DNA of 64,000 nt from Brugia malayi (GCF_000002995.4 NW_025062295.1:1-64000); one strand, 5' to 3'. Positions 48,869-61,281 are shown, numbered from the stretch's first letter. Notes: generated from the letters alone by a model not told the origin. Program-made: numbers and translations.

Positions 48869-49503
48869 AAGAAAATAAACTTTAATAACTAAGTTTTTTT
48901 TTAATATTAGAGAAATGAAATTAATCAAAATTTTTTTTAATATTAGAGAAGTGAAATTAATTAAATTCAAATTAAGAATTAAAATTTTGTAATGAGGTTT
49001 TGCGCAAAAATTCATCAGCAAAATTAACAAAACTTTCAATTAGTAATGGTTTTAATTCAATTTAAGAATTAAAATTAAATTTTATTTCAAATTTAAATTT
49101 TGAATTTTTTAAAAATTTTAAAATTTGTGATAGTTTTCATACATTAAAAAAGGAAATTGGTTCTAAATTATCAATTTTTATTTTAATTAAGTGCCAAAAC
49201 TACTAAAAATAGCAATATTTTGAACTTAATTGATTATGTTATATGCCTTGCACTAGAGCTTGTCATATATGGTGTGGTCATTTTATAGTTTAAATATTAA
49301 AATACGTTTTTGTAATTAAGTTTTGCGCAAAAAATCATCAGCAAAATTAATAAAACTTTCAATTTAAGAATTAAAATTAAATTTTATTTCAAATTTAAAT
49401 TTTGAATTTTTTAAAAATTTTAATATTTGTAATAGTTTTCGTACATTTAACAAGGAAATTGGTTGTAAATTATCAATTTTAATTTTATTTAAGTGCCTCT
49501 AAT
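48869..49503 (-). repeat. Satellite monomers in reversed orientation
   Basis: At about 48,868 the monomer flips: GAAAATAAACTTTAATAACT is the complement of the monomer start. The segments with AAGGAAATTGGTT(C/G)TAAATTATC, AAGTGCC and TATGGTGTGGTCATTTTATAG are a variant monomer of about 300-320 bases that recurs at 52,169-52,900. Confidence 0.8.
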
Positions 49504-49770
49504 TCAACTTTGTGGTTGCCAAATGCCATACTTGCAGCAAAAGGTGGACTATAGCTCAGCTATGTTTATCCAGGTGATACAATTCTTCTGGTATACCTCT
49601 ACCATCATTCCAAAAATCTGTTGCAATTCTATAATTAGCATCTTCAGATTTTAGTTTTAACTTACCCATGCTGGCAAAAAAATCGACTATAATACCTGCC
49701 ACTCAGGTAAAATCCTTTTGTTTCACTTGCGCCAGACTGTCGTGACAACAACAAAGTAAGGGTTGCTATT
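49504..49770 (-). pseudogene. Unidentified bacterial-type protein fragment
   Basis: The minus strand reads VDFFASMGKLKLKSEDANYR, IATDFWNDGRGIPEELYHL and, after a frame change, ELSYSPPFAASMAFGNHKVE. The residues look like a real protein, and the setting is Wolbachia-derived, but I cannot name the family. Frame changes near 49,735 and 49,565 indicate decay. Confidence 0.45.
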
Positions 49771-49984
49771 AACAATGTTTTTTATTAATTATATTCATTT
49801 CACTATTAAATAAATTATGCTAATTCTATTATCAGCTAAAAGCTAGACAAATAAAGAACTTTTAAGCTTACTCAAGAACTTATAAGTGTTATAGGCAACA
49901 AATCAATTTGCTTTCCTACTACTTTTGAGAATTGCTATTAGTTTAACATTGATTAACTGAAAATTGTTCAATATAACCTATATG
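49771..49984. other. Bacterial insert or spacer, unassigned
   Basis: AT-rich, with no open frame of note and no satellite core. Confidence 0.3.
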
Positions 49985-50400
49985 GGAGAGGGAGAGAGAG
50001 AGAGAGAGAGAAGGAGGATTTTCTTTCTCTTTGCTTTCGTTATTAATATATCTTTCATTTCACTCTCATCAATCAGATCTTTGCAGCGTTTAGTTAACAA
50101 ATATAACTTGTCTTTTCATAACACCAAGACTTACTTCTTCATCTCTAAGTTTCAGAGTGTCCTCAGAAACTATGTCACAACTATGTACATTCTGTGACAT
50201 ACTGGTCCTACTTCGTCACTCATGCCTCATTTTGTCACCATGGCACGTGATAAGTAGACGTTTGTTTTATATTCGAAGATGCATCGCTTATCTCTTCTGC
50301 TACCCTTCCACCCATGATGGCAACAGTTACATCTCTTTTCTCTTTTATGGCATACTCTACCCATCTGTTCCTACAATACTTTCATCTATTTGGTAAGAAG
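49985..50400 (-). pseudogene. ftsH: FtsH C-terminal (protease domain) piece
   Basis: From 50,400 downward, shifted frames give MPLKEKRDVTVAIMGGRVAE and EISDASSNIKQ, then LSRAMVTK, GMSDEVGPVCHRMYI and SEDTLKLRDEEVS. This is the order of the FtsH protease domain after the H-E-x-x-H site: A-M-G-G-R-V-A-E-E, then T-S-G-A-S-x-D-(I/L), A-x-x-M-V-x-x-(W/F)-G-M-S, and the C-terminal helix. The zinc site itself and about eight codons after AEE are missing. A GA microsatellite (49,984-50,013) forms its left edge. The N-terminal/central piece is 4.2 kb to the left on the same strand, the reverse of the order expected for an intact minus-strand gene. Confidence 0.75.
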
Positions 50401-50903
50401 AAGATAAAGAATATGTTTTATTTGAATCACGAAGACTTATAAACTCATCAATAATCTCAAACTCATCATCATCTTCTATTATAGATTCTGTGATCCGATC
50501 GTTATTTTTTGAATTTGTACTGCCTGCAGTACTAAATCAATTGTGAGAGAAACTAAAATCCATACATTTAAAACTAAACAATATTACTTATACTATAAAT
50601 TGATATTGCTGTCAGTAACTATTATTACTATTCTAGTAAATAATAAAATATTTTATTGTCTAATCATAGAAAAATTTTACTTCCATGGAATGAATATTGG
50701 GGTTATAACATGGGTGAAAAATGAAAAACCTCTATGCTAAATTTTAGTTAACGTGCATATTGGAGATATTAAAAAAGTTGTTTTTGAGGTATTGCATTTT
50801 GTTTTTGTTTTAGCTATAAGGCCAGAGGGTTGTTCCTATAGAATAGCAGTAGTGTCGGTAAAAAAATCTTATCCTGGACATGCGAAAAGAATTCAGAACT
50901 CTA
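50401..50903. other. Bacterial insert, unidentified fragment
   Basis: A minus-strand stretch near 50,550-50,405 reads SIIEDDDEFEIIDEFISLRD and then SNKTYSLSSSYQIDESIVG, acidic and open for about 55 codons, of unknown family. The remainder (50,560-50,900) is AT-rich with no call. Confidence 0.4.
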
Positions 50904-51125
50904 TGCAATGTTGCATTTTTTTCCATTGATGTACCATTTAAACTGCAATTCACATTCACATAGAGAAGAATTAGCTAAGTCATAACATCTGACTCTAACT
51001 TTTCTACCATCACCACTCTCAATAACATAAACATTTGTAATTTTTCTGTCATCATTATCTAATATTGAAAAATCAGTGATTTTGTTATCTTTATAGAATT
51101 TACTATTTAAAAGTTCGCTTAGTTT
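50904..51125 (-). pseudogene. Unidentified open fragment, 73 codons without start
   Basis: An uninterrupted minus-strand frame contains KLSELLNSKFYKDNKITDF, ILDNDDRKITNVYVIESGD, GRKVRVRCYDLANSSLCE and [11 protein letters not shown]. It has no start codon and abuts the L9 relic in another frame. It looks like part of a real soluble protein. I cannot assign a family. Confidence 0.45.
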
Positions 51126-51415
51126 ATAGCCGTATCCTTATCTTGTAGTGTTATTCTTGCGTGAAAGCTACTATCCTCAGAAGCTTGCTTTACCAATATT
51201 ACAAACTTATCAGCAAGAGAAGCTGCTAGCTCACTTGCCAAATTCAATTTTCTTATATTTTCCTCTTCTAGAAAGGAACGCTGCTCCTCCAGTTTTGCTA
51301 TGCTTTCCTTGGTTGCTTACACTGCTTTCCTTTGTGGAAAAAGAAAATTACGTGCGTAGCCAGGCTTTACTTTCACAACCCAGATGCTAAGCTCGAGCTT
51401 CAGCTATGTAAAGTG
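51126..51415 (-). pseudogene. rplI: Ribosomal protein bL9 N-terminal fragment
   Basis: bL9 binds 23S rRNA through its N-terminal domain. The frame contains VVKVKPGYARNFLFPQRKAV, matching the strongly conserved V-x-V-(K/R)-x-G-Y-A-R-N-(F/Y)-L-x-P signature, then ATKESIAKLEEQRSFLEEEN, LNLASELAASLADKFVILVK and QASEDSSF, where the central helix joins the second domain. A stop sits between KAV and ATK. The extreme N-terminus (M-x-V-I-L) and most of the C-terminal domain are missing. Confidence 0.88.
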
Positions 51416-51536
51416 AACTGTTATAATCTCAGGCTAAACCACAGTATAAAAACCACTCTTCCGGTAAAAATATAAATAAGCACTTCACTTTACGTAGAAT
51501 GTGGATATCATTTGAAATATTTTTTAAGAATAGATA
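51416..51536. other. Spacer upstream of dnaN relic
   Basis: About 120 bases, with TATAAT-like and other AT-rich hexamers. No gene seen. It may be the original region upstream of dnaN, but I cannot assign a promoter. Confidence 0.3.
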
Positions 51537-51905
51537 ATGTCACAGGTTGGGGGTATAGATGTAGAAATCAAAAAACAAAGTTCTGTATGTAAGCAAATGC
51601 GTCTTAGCATAGGCCGTACAAGTCTTTTAAGTACGCTGACCAGAGTAAGTGGAGTGGTCGAAAGGCGTAATGCAATAGATATCTTGGCGTGTATAAATAT
51701 TAAAGCACAACATGGCAGCATAAAATTAATGGCTACTGATCTTGATATTTCAATATTTGCTTCACTTGCTGCAGATGTGTCAACAGAAGGAGAAGTAAAA
51801 GTTTCAGCACATACTTTACACGATATAGTGAAGAAGTTGCCAGCTGATTTGGATGTCAATTTTGAGGTAAACGAGTTTGCTAATTCTGTTACATCACTTT
51901 CTTCT
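51537..51905 (+). pseudogene. dnaN: DNA polymerase III beta clamp, N-terminal third
   Basis: The sliding clamp tethers the replicative polymerase to DNA. The frame from 51,537 is unusually intact. After an atypical leader come CKQMRLSIGRTSLLSTLTRV, SGVVERRNAIDILACINI, LMATDLDISI and EVKVSAHTLHDIVKKLPAD. These match the clamp's first domain: S-x-V-V-(E/D)-(R/K)-R-(N/S)-x-x-P-I-L, the A-T-D-L-(E/D) strand, and (V/I)-x-A-x-x-(L/F)-x-(D/E)-I-(V/I)-(R/K)-x-(L/I)-P. The homology ends near residue 115 at about 51,880, where DNA from an opposite-strand hydrolase is joined. Domains 2 and 3 are absent. The nominal 190-residue frame (51,537-52,109) is therefore a chimera. Confidence 0.9.
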
Positions 51906-52168
51906 GAAATTGTGTCATTACTGCTTTGTATGATAAGCCCAGGAACCGGACAGGGGGAGAGAAAAGAGAAATCATACTTTGTTGCTGGAAGGAAAAAAGC
52001 AATAAAGCCTACTATCTCAGGTCTGCGCATTATCAGTTGCATAGCTACCCATGCTCCAAAGGAAAAACCAACGATCCAAATTGGAACATTACTAGGGTTG
52101 TGTTCTTGAAGCCAATCAATGGCTATTGCGGCGTCAGTTAACTCCCCTATACCCTTATCGAAAGTTCC
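51880..52168 (-). pseudogene. Alpha/beta hydrolase relic 2
   Basis: From 52,168 down the minus strand: GTFDKGIGELTDAAIAIDWL, then NVPIWIVGFSFGAWVAMQLI with an intact nucleophile elbow (G-F-S-F-G), RRPEIVGFIAFFLPATKYDF and PVPGLIIQSSNDTISEESD. The last piece fits the (G)-x-x-D strand before the acid residue. Frame -1 is open across the join into the dnaN relic. It is a different family member from relic 1, because its nucleophile motif and spacing differ. The N-terminus and the catalytic-His end are missing. Confidence 0.78.
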
Positions 52169-52911
52169 AGTGGATTTACATTTAACAAGAAAATTGGTTC
52201 TAAATTATCATTTTTTATTTTAATTAAGTGCCAAAACTGCTAAAAATAGCAATATTTTGAAGTTAATTCATTATGTTATATGCATTGCAGCAGAGCGAGA
52301 CAAGTATGGTGTGGTCATTTTATAGTTTAAATATTAATACACGCTTTTGTAATTAAGTTTTACGCAAAAATTCGTCAGCAAAATTAATAAAACTTTCATT
52401 TAATCATGGTTTTAATTCAATTTAAGGTTCAAAATTAAATTTAATTTGAAATTTAAATTTTGAATTTTTTAAAAATTTTAAAATTTGTAATAATTTTCTT
52501 ACATTAAACAAGAAAATTGGTTCTAAATTATCATTTTTTATTTTATTTAAGTGCCAAAACTGCTATTAATTCATTATGTTATATGCATTGCAGCAGAGCG
52601 GGACAAGTATGGTGTGGTCATTTTATAGTTTAAATATTAAAATACGCTTTTGTAATTAAATTTTACGCAAAAATCCGTCAGCAAAATTAATAAAACTATC
52701 ATTTAATCATGGTTTTAATTGAATTTAAGGTTCAGAATCAAATTTAATTTCAAATTTAAATTCTGAGTTTTTTAAAAATTTTAAAATTGGTAATAGTTTT
52801 CTTAAATTTAACAAGAAAATTGGTTCTAAATTATCATTTTTTGTTTTAATTAAGTGCCAAAAACAATATAAATAGCAATATTTTGAACTTAGTAGATTAT
52901 GTTATACTTAT
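52169..52911 (-). repeat. Variant satellite monomers, reversed, about 300-320 bp
   Basis: AAGTGCCAAAA recurs at about 52,228, 52,549 and 52,850, with ACAAGAAAATTGGTTCTAAA before each and GACAAGTATGGTGTGGTCAT after the first two. The same variant is at 49,130-49,500, so the bacterial block 49,504-52,168 was inserted into, or is flanked by, this type. Confidence 0.85.
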
Positions 52912-53471
52912 TAAATTCTTACAGTTACAATTATTTTTTGTTTTAAATTTAAAATTCAATTTCTATTAAAATTCATTGAATTTATAAGAATTATAAAATA
53001 AATTCTAGTAATATCAAAAACTAATTTTATTTAAATTTAAAATATTAAAAAATCTCAAATCATTAAAAAAATAGATATTTTGTAGTTAATTGATTGAATT
53101 TTATGCGTTGCATAGGTACCGGTCACACACATCGTGGTCATTTGACCAGCAATAATAATAAAATAAACTTTAGAAGTTAAGTTTCAATCAATATTTCATT
53201 GGCAAAATTAATTAAATTTTTAATTTTTCACGATTCCTATTCATTCTTACAATTAAAATAAATTTATATTTCAAATTTAAATAACCCATTTATAAAATTC
53301 CCATAATTTGTACAGGTTTTTGCATATTAAACTAGGTAAGAAGTCTTATTATGATCAAAATTTAATTTTAAAGGATATTAAAAATTATCATTTAATAAAA
53401 AAAAATTGATTATTATATACGCATAGTGCTTGAACATTGTGGTCATTTGACATCTTAAATAATAAAATAAT

Positions 53472-53514
53472 GCTTAGGCTTAGGCTTAGGGTATACTTAG
53501 GCTTAGGCTTAAGC
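53472..53514 (-). repeat. Interstitial telomeric tract (TTAGGC sense)
   Basis: GCTTAGGCTTAGG with a GTATAC variant, in reversed orientation relative to the array at 24-39 kb, as expected for inverted satellite. Confidence 0.95.
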
Positions 53515-55647
53515 TTTATTTCAAATCTAAACATTGATTTTGGTGAAAATTTTATAATTTCCAAGAGTTTTTGTATATTAAACGAGGAAATAATTTCTAG
53601 TTTTATCAATTGTGATTTTAATTAAATGTTAAAACTATTAAGAAATATCAATTCATTTAAAAAAATTAGTTATTTTGAACTCAATTGATTAAATTTATGC
53701 ATTGCATGGATAACGGTCAGTTACGGTGTGGTCAATTGACAACATAAATAAGAAAATAAATTTCAATAACAGCTTTTTTTAATATTTGAGAACCAAAATT
53801 AGTAAGATTAAAATTTGTCGTAGATTTAATTCATTTCTGCAGCTAAAATTAATTTTTATTTGAAAATTTTATTTGAAAATTTTATTTGAAAAAAAAATAA
53901 AATTTGCAAATGATGATTTTAATTTTTATTTTGAAGTTGAAATTAATTTTAATTGCAGATTTAGGTATGGATCAATAGGATTTCTCGACAATTCCTAAGA
54001 GTTTTTACTAATTTGAAACTGACAAAATTTTTAAATCTGCTAAACTTTGTTTTAATTGAATGCCAAAAATGTTAGGAAAAATTGTAATTCATTTAAAGAT
54101 CTATACACATTCAATAGTAGATATTTGACAATTTATCCAAAAAGGAAAGTTTGCAAAATTCACTTTGAAGTTCACCTTACACTTTCAAAAATTCACTTTA
54201 TCTTTTTCAAAAAAAAAAAATTTACTTTCATTTCTTCTAGTATTATTAAATTTCATTTTAATTGTTAAAACTTTTAAGGAATAGCAATACATTTAAAAAA
54301 AAATAGAAAATTAGATCTCAGCAAGTTTTTTATGTGCATTGTACAGGAACTGGTCATATACATTGTGGTCATTTGACATCATTAATAATAAAATAAACTT
54401 TAATAATTAAGTTCTTAGCAATATTTCAGTAGCGGATTTAATAAAATAGACTGTGAAATAAATCCCGGCATTGTCAAATTTCAATTTAATAAAATGTTAA
54501 AATATTTAAAAAAATCAATTCAATAAAAAAAGTCAGATATTTTGAGCTTAATTGATTAATTTATAAGCGTTGCATAAGTACTGGTCATTCACGATGTGTC
54601 AATTGGCAACATAAAATAAGCTTTAATAATTAAGTTTTAATCAATATTTGATTAGCGAAATTGATTAAATTTTTAGTTTGTCACGGTTCTAATTTATTTT
54701 TACAATTAAAATTAATTTTAATTTCAAATTTAAATATTAAATTTTATGAAAACTCAATAATTTATTAGTGCTTTGCGTATTAAACTATATAATAAATGCT
54801 GGAATTGTCAAAATTTAATTTCATTAAATGTTAGAATATTGAAAAATATCAATTCATAAAAAAAAATTAGATAATTTGAACTTAATTGATTATTTTTTAT
54901 TCATTTCATGGATACTGGTCACATACATTGTAGTCATTTGACCAGCAAAAATAATAAAATCAAGTTTAGAAATTGAGTTCTGAATGATATTTTAGAAGCA
55001 AAATTAATTAAATTTTTAATTTGCCACTGTTCTAATTAATTCTTACAATTGAAATTAATTTTTATTTCAAATTTAAATATCAAATTTAATGAAAATTCAA
55101 TAATTTGTCAGAGTTTTGTATATTAAACTATAAAATAAATTCTAGCAATATCAAAAACTCATTTTATTTAAATGTTAAAATATTAAAAAAAAATCAAATC
55201 ATTAAAAAAATTAGATAATTTGAACTTGATTGATTAATTTATAAGCGTTGCATAGGTACTGGTCAATCACGGTGTGGTCAATTGGTCAGCATAAAATATT
55301 AAAAAAAACTTTAAAAAATAACTTTTAATCAATATTTTATTAGCAAAATTAATTAAATTCTTTGTTTGTCACGGTTTTATTTCATTCTTACAATTGTAAT
55401 TAATTTATTTTCCAAATTTAAATGCCATAATTTAAGAAAATTGTGCAGTTTGTAAAAGTTTTTGCATAATAAACTATGAAATAAATGCCGGTGTTGTCAA
55501 ATTTCAATTTAATTAAAATGTTAAAACTATTAAAAAATATCAGTTCGTAAAGAAAATTAGATATTTTGAGCTTAATTAATTTATAAGCGTTGAATAGTAC
55601 TGGTCACATATATCGCGGTCATTTGACATTTTAAATAATAAACAAAT

Positions 55648-55690
55648 GCTTAGGCTTAGGCTTAGGGTGTACTTAGGCTTAGGCTTAAGC
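55648..55690 (-). repeat. Interstitial telomeric tract (TTAGGC sense)
   Basis: Same structure as the tract at 53,472 but with the GTGTAC variant. It lies 2,176 bases further on, so one reversed 2.17-kb unit lies between them. Confidence 0.95.
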
Positions 55691-56403
55691 ATTTTTTCAA
55701 ATCTAAAAATTGATTATGGTGAAAATTTTATAATTTCCAAGAGTTTTTGTATATTAAACGAGGAAATAATTTCTAGTTTTATCAATTGTGATTTTAATTA
55801 AATGTTAAAACTATTAAGAAATATCAATTCATTTAAAAAAATTAGTTATTTTGAACTCAATTGATTAAATTTATGCATTGCATGGATAACGGTCAGTTAC
55901 GGTGTGGTCAATTGACAACATAAATATGAAAATAAATTTCAATAACAGCTTTTTTTAATATTTGAGAACCAAAATTAGTAAGATTTTTAATTTGTCGTAG
56001 ATTTAATTCATTTCTGCAGCTAAAATTAATTTCTGTTTGAAATCTTAAGATAGAATTTTATGAAAGTTTTATGATTTGCAATGAATCAAAACCTTTTTTG
56101 TATATTAGACTTTTTTCTATAATTTCTAGCAATATCAAATTTTACTTTAATTAAATGTTAAAATTGTTAAAAAATATATATTCATTAAAAAAAGTTAGAT
56201 GTTTTGAGCTTAACTGATTAATTTATATGCATTGCATGGGTACTGGTCATTTACAGTTGGTCAATTGATCAGCGTGAATAATAAAATAAACTTTAATAAT
56301 TAAGTTTTAATCGATATTTGATTAGCAAAATTAATCAAATTTTTAATTTATCACGATTTTAATTCATTCTTACAATTAAAATTAATTTATATTTCAAATT
56401 TAA

Positions 56404-58351
56404 ATAACCCATTTATAAAAATCCCATAATTTGTACGGGTATTTACATACTTAATTAGGTAAGAAGTTCTACTATTATCAAAATTTAATTTCAAAGGATG
56501 TTAAAACTATTAAAAAATATCATTTAATTAAAAAAAAAAATTGATTATTATATACGCATAATGCGGGAACTGGTCACATACATTGTGGTCATTTGACATC
56601 TCAAATAATAAAAAAATGCTTGGGCTTAGGCTTAAGCATTATTTCAAACCTAAAAATTGATTTTGGTGAAAATTTTATAATTTACAAGAGCTTTTGTATA
56701 TTAAAGGGAGAAAAAATCTCTAATTTTATCAATTTTGATTTTAATTAAATGTTAAAACTATTAAAAAATATCAATTCCTAAAAAAAAATTAGTTATTTTG
56801 AATTCAGTTATTTAATTTTATGCGTTGCATACGTAATAAGAAAATAAACTTTAATAACTAAGTTTTTTTTTTTTTTAATATTTGAGAGGTGAAATTAATA
56901 AGATTTTTAATTTGTCGTAGATTTAATTCATTTCTGCAGCTAAAATTAGTTTTTATTTGAAATCTTAAGATCGAATTTTATGAAAATTTTATGATTTGCA
57001 ATGAATCAAAGCCTTTTTTGTATATTAGACTACGAAATAATTTCTACTAATATCAAATTTTACTTTAATTAAATATTAAAATTGTTAAAAAAATATATAT
57101 TCATTAAAAAAAGTTAGATATTTCGAGCTTAATTGATCAATTTATATGCATTGCATAGGTACTGGTTATTTACGATTGGTCATTTGATCGGCATAAATAA
57201 TAAAATAATCATTCAAAATTAGGTTTTAAACAATGTTTTATTTGCAAAATTATTTAAATTTTTAACTTGCCACTGTTCTAATTCATTCTTACAATTGAAA
57301 ATAATTTTTATTTCAAATTTAAATATCAAATTTTATGAAAATTCATTAATTTATTAGAATTTTGCATATTAATCTACAAAATAAATAGTAGTAAATATCA
57401 AAAACTAGTTTTAAATTAATGTTAAAATATTGAAAAATATCAATTCATTGAAAAAAAATGGTTATTTTGAACTTAATTGATTAATTTTTACGCACTTCAT
57501 AGGTACTGGTCATTTTACGGTTGGTCATTTTGTCAGCATAAATAATTAAATAAACTTTGAAAATTAAATTTTAATCAATATTTTATTAGCGAAATTGATT
57601 AAATTTTTTATTTTCTACTGTTCTAATTCATTCTTACAATTGAAATTGATTTTTATTTCAAATTTAAATATCAAATTTTATGAAAATTCAATAATTTGTT
57701 AAGGTTTTGTATATTAAACTATAAAATAAATTCTAGCAATATCAAAAAATCATTTTTATTAAATGCTTAAAAATTAAATGCTAATAAATTATTGAATTTT
57801 CATAAAATTTGATATTTAGATTTGAAGTAAAAAATAATTTGAATTGTAAGGATGAATTAAAACCGTGATAAATTAAAAATTTAATCAATTTCGCTAGTCG
57901 AATATTGATTGAAACTTAATTTTTAAATTTTATTTAGTTATTTATGCTGATCAAATGAGCAACCGTAGATGACCAGTACCTGTGCAATGCATACAAATTA
58001 ATCAACTAAGCTCAAAATATCTAACTTTTTTTAATGAATATATATTTTTTAACAGTTTTAACATTTAATTAAAGCAAAATTTGATATTACTAGAAATTAT
58101 AGAAAAAAGTCTATTATATATAATTTTAGCTGCAGAAATGAATTAAGTCTACGACAAATTAAAAATCTTATTAATTTTGCAATGCACACAAATTAATCAA
58201 TTAAGTTCAAATTATCTAATTTTTTAAATGATTAGATTTTTTTTAATATTTCAACATTTAATTAAAATGTTTCTTTGATATTGCTAGAATTTATTTTATA
58301 GTTTAACATGCAAAATTCTAATAAATTATTGATTTTTCATAAAATTTGATA
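56404..58351. repeat. Spacer of the inverted repeat: satellite monomers of both orientations
   Basis: Reverse-orientation family B monomers run to about 57,770 (GGTACTGGTCAT cores near 57,160 and 57,500). There the orientation flips within AAATGCTTAAAAATTAAATGCTAATAAATTATTG. Plus-orientation monomers follow (GATCAAATGAGCAACCG at 57,950). The two sides here are not complements of each other. Confidence 0.75.
56618..56637 (-). repeat. Short interstitial telomeric tract
   Basis: About three TTAGGC units with a TGGG variant, in reversed orientation. It has no partner on the other side of the spacer. Confidence 0.85.
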
Positions 58352-59065
58352 TTTAAATTTGAAATATAAATTAATTTTAATTGTAAGAATGAATTAAAAT
58401 CGTGATAAATTAAAAATTTAATTAATTTTGCTAATCAAATATCGATTAAAACTTAATTATTAAAGTTTATTTTATTATTCACGCTGATCAATTGACCAAC
58501 TGTAAATGACCAGTACCCATGCAATGCATATAAATTAATCAGTTAAGCTCAAAACATCTAACTTTTTTTAATGAATATATATTTTTTAACAATTTTAACA
58601 TTTAATTAAAGTAAAATTTGATATTGCTAGAAATTATAGAAAAAAGTCTAATATACAAAAAAGGTTTTGATTCATTGCAAATCATAAAACTTTCATAAAA
58701 TTCTATCTTAAGATTTCAAACAGAAATTAATTTTAGCTGCAGAAATGAATTAAATCTACGACAAATTAAAAATCTTACTAATTTTGGTTCTCAAATATTA
58801 AAAAAAGCTGTTATTGAAATTTATTTTCATATTTATGTTGTCAATTGACCACACCGTAACTGACCGTTATCCATGCAATGCATAAATTTAATCAATTGAG
58901 TTCAAAATAACTAATTTTTTTAAATGAATTGATATTTCTTAATAGTTTTAACATTTAATTAAAATCACAATTGATAAAACTAGAAATTATTTCCTCGTTT
59001 AATATACAAAAACTCTTGGAAATTATAAAATTTTCACCATAATCAATTTTTAGATTTGAAAAAAT

Positions 59066-59107
59066 GCTTAAGCCTAAGCCTAAGTACACCTAAGCCTAAG
59101 CCTAAGC
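59066..59107 (+). repeat. Interstitial telomeric tract
   Basis: AGCCTA units with an AAGTACACC variant (one C fewer than at 61,239). Confidence 0.95.
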
Positions 59108-61281
59108 ATTTGTTTATTATTTAAAATGTCAAATGACCGCGATATATGTGACCAGTACTATTCAACGCTTATAAATTAATTAAGCTCAAAATATCTAATT
59201 TTCTTTACGAACTGATATTTTTTAATAGTTTTAACATTTTAATTAAATTGAAATTTGACAACACCGGCATTTATTTCATAGTTTATTATGCAAAAACTTT
59301 TACAAACTGCACAATTTTCTTAAATTATGGCATTTAAATTTGGAAAATAAATTAATTACAATTGTAAGAATGAAATAAAACCGTGACAAACAAAGAATTT
59401 AATTAATTTTGCTAATAAAATATTGATTAAAAGTTATTTTTTAAAGTTTTTTTTAATATTTTATGCTGACCAATTGACCACACCGTGATTGACCAGTACC
59501 TATGCAACGCTTATAAATTAATCAATCAAGTTCAAATTATCTAATTTTTTTAATGATTTGATTTTTTTTTAATATTTTAACATTTAAATAAAATGAGTTT
59601 TTGATATTGCTAGAATTTATTTTATAGTTTAATATACAAAACTCTGACAAATTATTGAATTTTCATTAAATTTGATATTTAAATTTGAAATAAAAATTAA
59701 TTTCAATTGTAAGAATTAATTAGAACAGTGGCAAATTAAAAATTTAATTAATTTTGCTTCTAAAATATCATTCAGAACTCAATTTCTAAACTTGATTTTA
59801 TTATTTTTGCTGGTCAAATGACTACAATGTATGTGACCAGTATCCATGAAATGAATAAAAAATAATCAATTAAGTTCAAATTATCTAATTTTTTTTTATG
59901 AATTGATATTTTTCAATATTCTAACATTTAATGAAATTAAATTTTGACAATTCCAGCATTTATTATATAGTTTAATACGCAAAGCACTAATAAATTATTG
60001 AGTTTTCATAAAATTTAATATTTAAATTTGAAATTAAAATTAATTTTAATTGTAAAAATAAATTAGAACCGTGACAAACTAAAAATTTAATCAATTTCGC
60101 TAATCAAATATTGATTAAAACTTAATTATTAAAGCTTATTTTATGTTGCCAATTGACACATCGTGAATGACCAGTACTTATGCAACGCTTATAAATTAAT
60201 CAATTAAGCTCAAAATATCTGACTTTTTTTATTGAATTGATTTTTTTAAATATTTTAACATTTTATTAAATTGAAATTTGACAATGCCGGGATTTATTTC
60301 ACAGTCTATTTTATTAAATCCGCTACTGAAATATTGCTAAGAACTTAATTATTAAAGTTTATTTTATTATTAATGATGTCAAATGACCACAATGTATATG
60401 ACCAGTTCCTGTACAATGCACATAAAAAACTTGCTGAGATCTAATTTTCTATTTTTTTTAAATGTATTGCTATTCCTTAAAAGTTTTAACAATTAAAATG
60501 AAATTTAATAATACTAGAAGAAATGAAAGTAAATTTTTTTTTTTTGAAAAAGATAAAGTGAATTTTTGAAAGTGTAAGGTGAACTTCAAAGTGAATTTTG
60601 CAAACTTTCCTTTTTGGATAAATTGTCAAATATCTACTATTGAATGTGTATAGATCTTTAAATGAATTACAATTTTCCTAACATTTTTGGCATTCAATTA
60701 AAACAAAGTTTAGCAGATTTAAAAATTTTGTCAGTTTCAAATTAGTAAAAACTCTTAGGAATTGTCGAGAAATCCTATTGATCCATACCTAAATCTGCAA
60801 TTAAAATTAATTTCAACTTCAAAATAAAAATTAAAATCATCATTTGCAAATTTTATTTTTTTTTTCAAATAAAATTTTCAAATAAAATTTTCAAATAAAA
60901 ATTAATTTTAGCTGCAGAAATGAATTAAATCTACGACAAATTTTAATCTTACTAATTTTGGTTCTCAAATATTAAAAAAAGCTGTTATTGAAATTTATTT
61001 TCTTATTTATGTTGTCAATTGACCACACCGTAACTGACCGTTATCCATGCAATGCATAAATTTAATCAATTGAGTTCAAAATAACTAATTTTTTAAATGA
61101 ATTGATATTTCTTAATAGTTTTAACATTTAATTAAAATCACAATTGATAAAACTAGAAATTATTTCCTCGTTTAATATACAAAAACTCTTGGAAATTATA
61201 AAATTTTCACCATAATCAATTTTTAGATTTGAAAAAATGCTTAAGCCTAAGCCTAAGTACACCCTAAGCCTAAGCCTAAGC
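59108..61281 (+). repeat. 2.17-kb higher-order unit, tandem copy 1
   Basis: Begins CATTTGTTTATTATTTAAAA after one telomeric tract and ends with the next. It contains several monomers with cores near 59,150, 59,490, 59,835, 60,167 and 60,400, plus a family-A-like segment around 60,530-60,900. Nearly identical to copy 2. Confidence 0.92.
61239..61281 (+). repeat. Interstitial telomeric tract
   Basis: AGCCTA units with the AAGTACACCC variant. Terminates tandem copy 1. Confidence 0.95.

Larger units (their letters stand above)
52912..56403. repeat. Left arm of a large inverted repeat
   Basis: This sequence is the reverse complement of the right arm with small indels. 52,912 pairs with 64,000, the telomeric tract 53,472-53,514 with 63,411-63,430, and 55,648-55,690 with 61,239-61,281 and also with 59,066-59,107. 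GATCAGCGTGAATAAT at 56,267 pairs with its complement at 58,474-58,489. Pairing fails inward of about 56,403. The repeat monomers are satellite B in reverse orientation. Confidence 0.88.
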
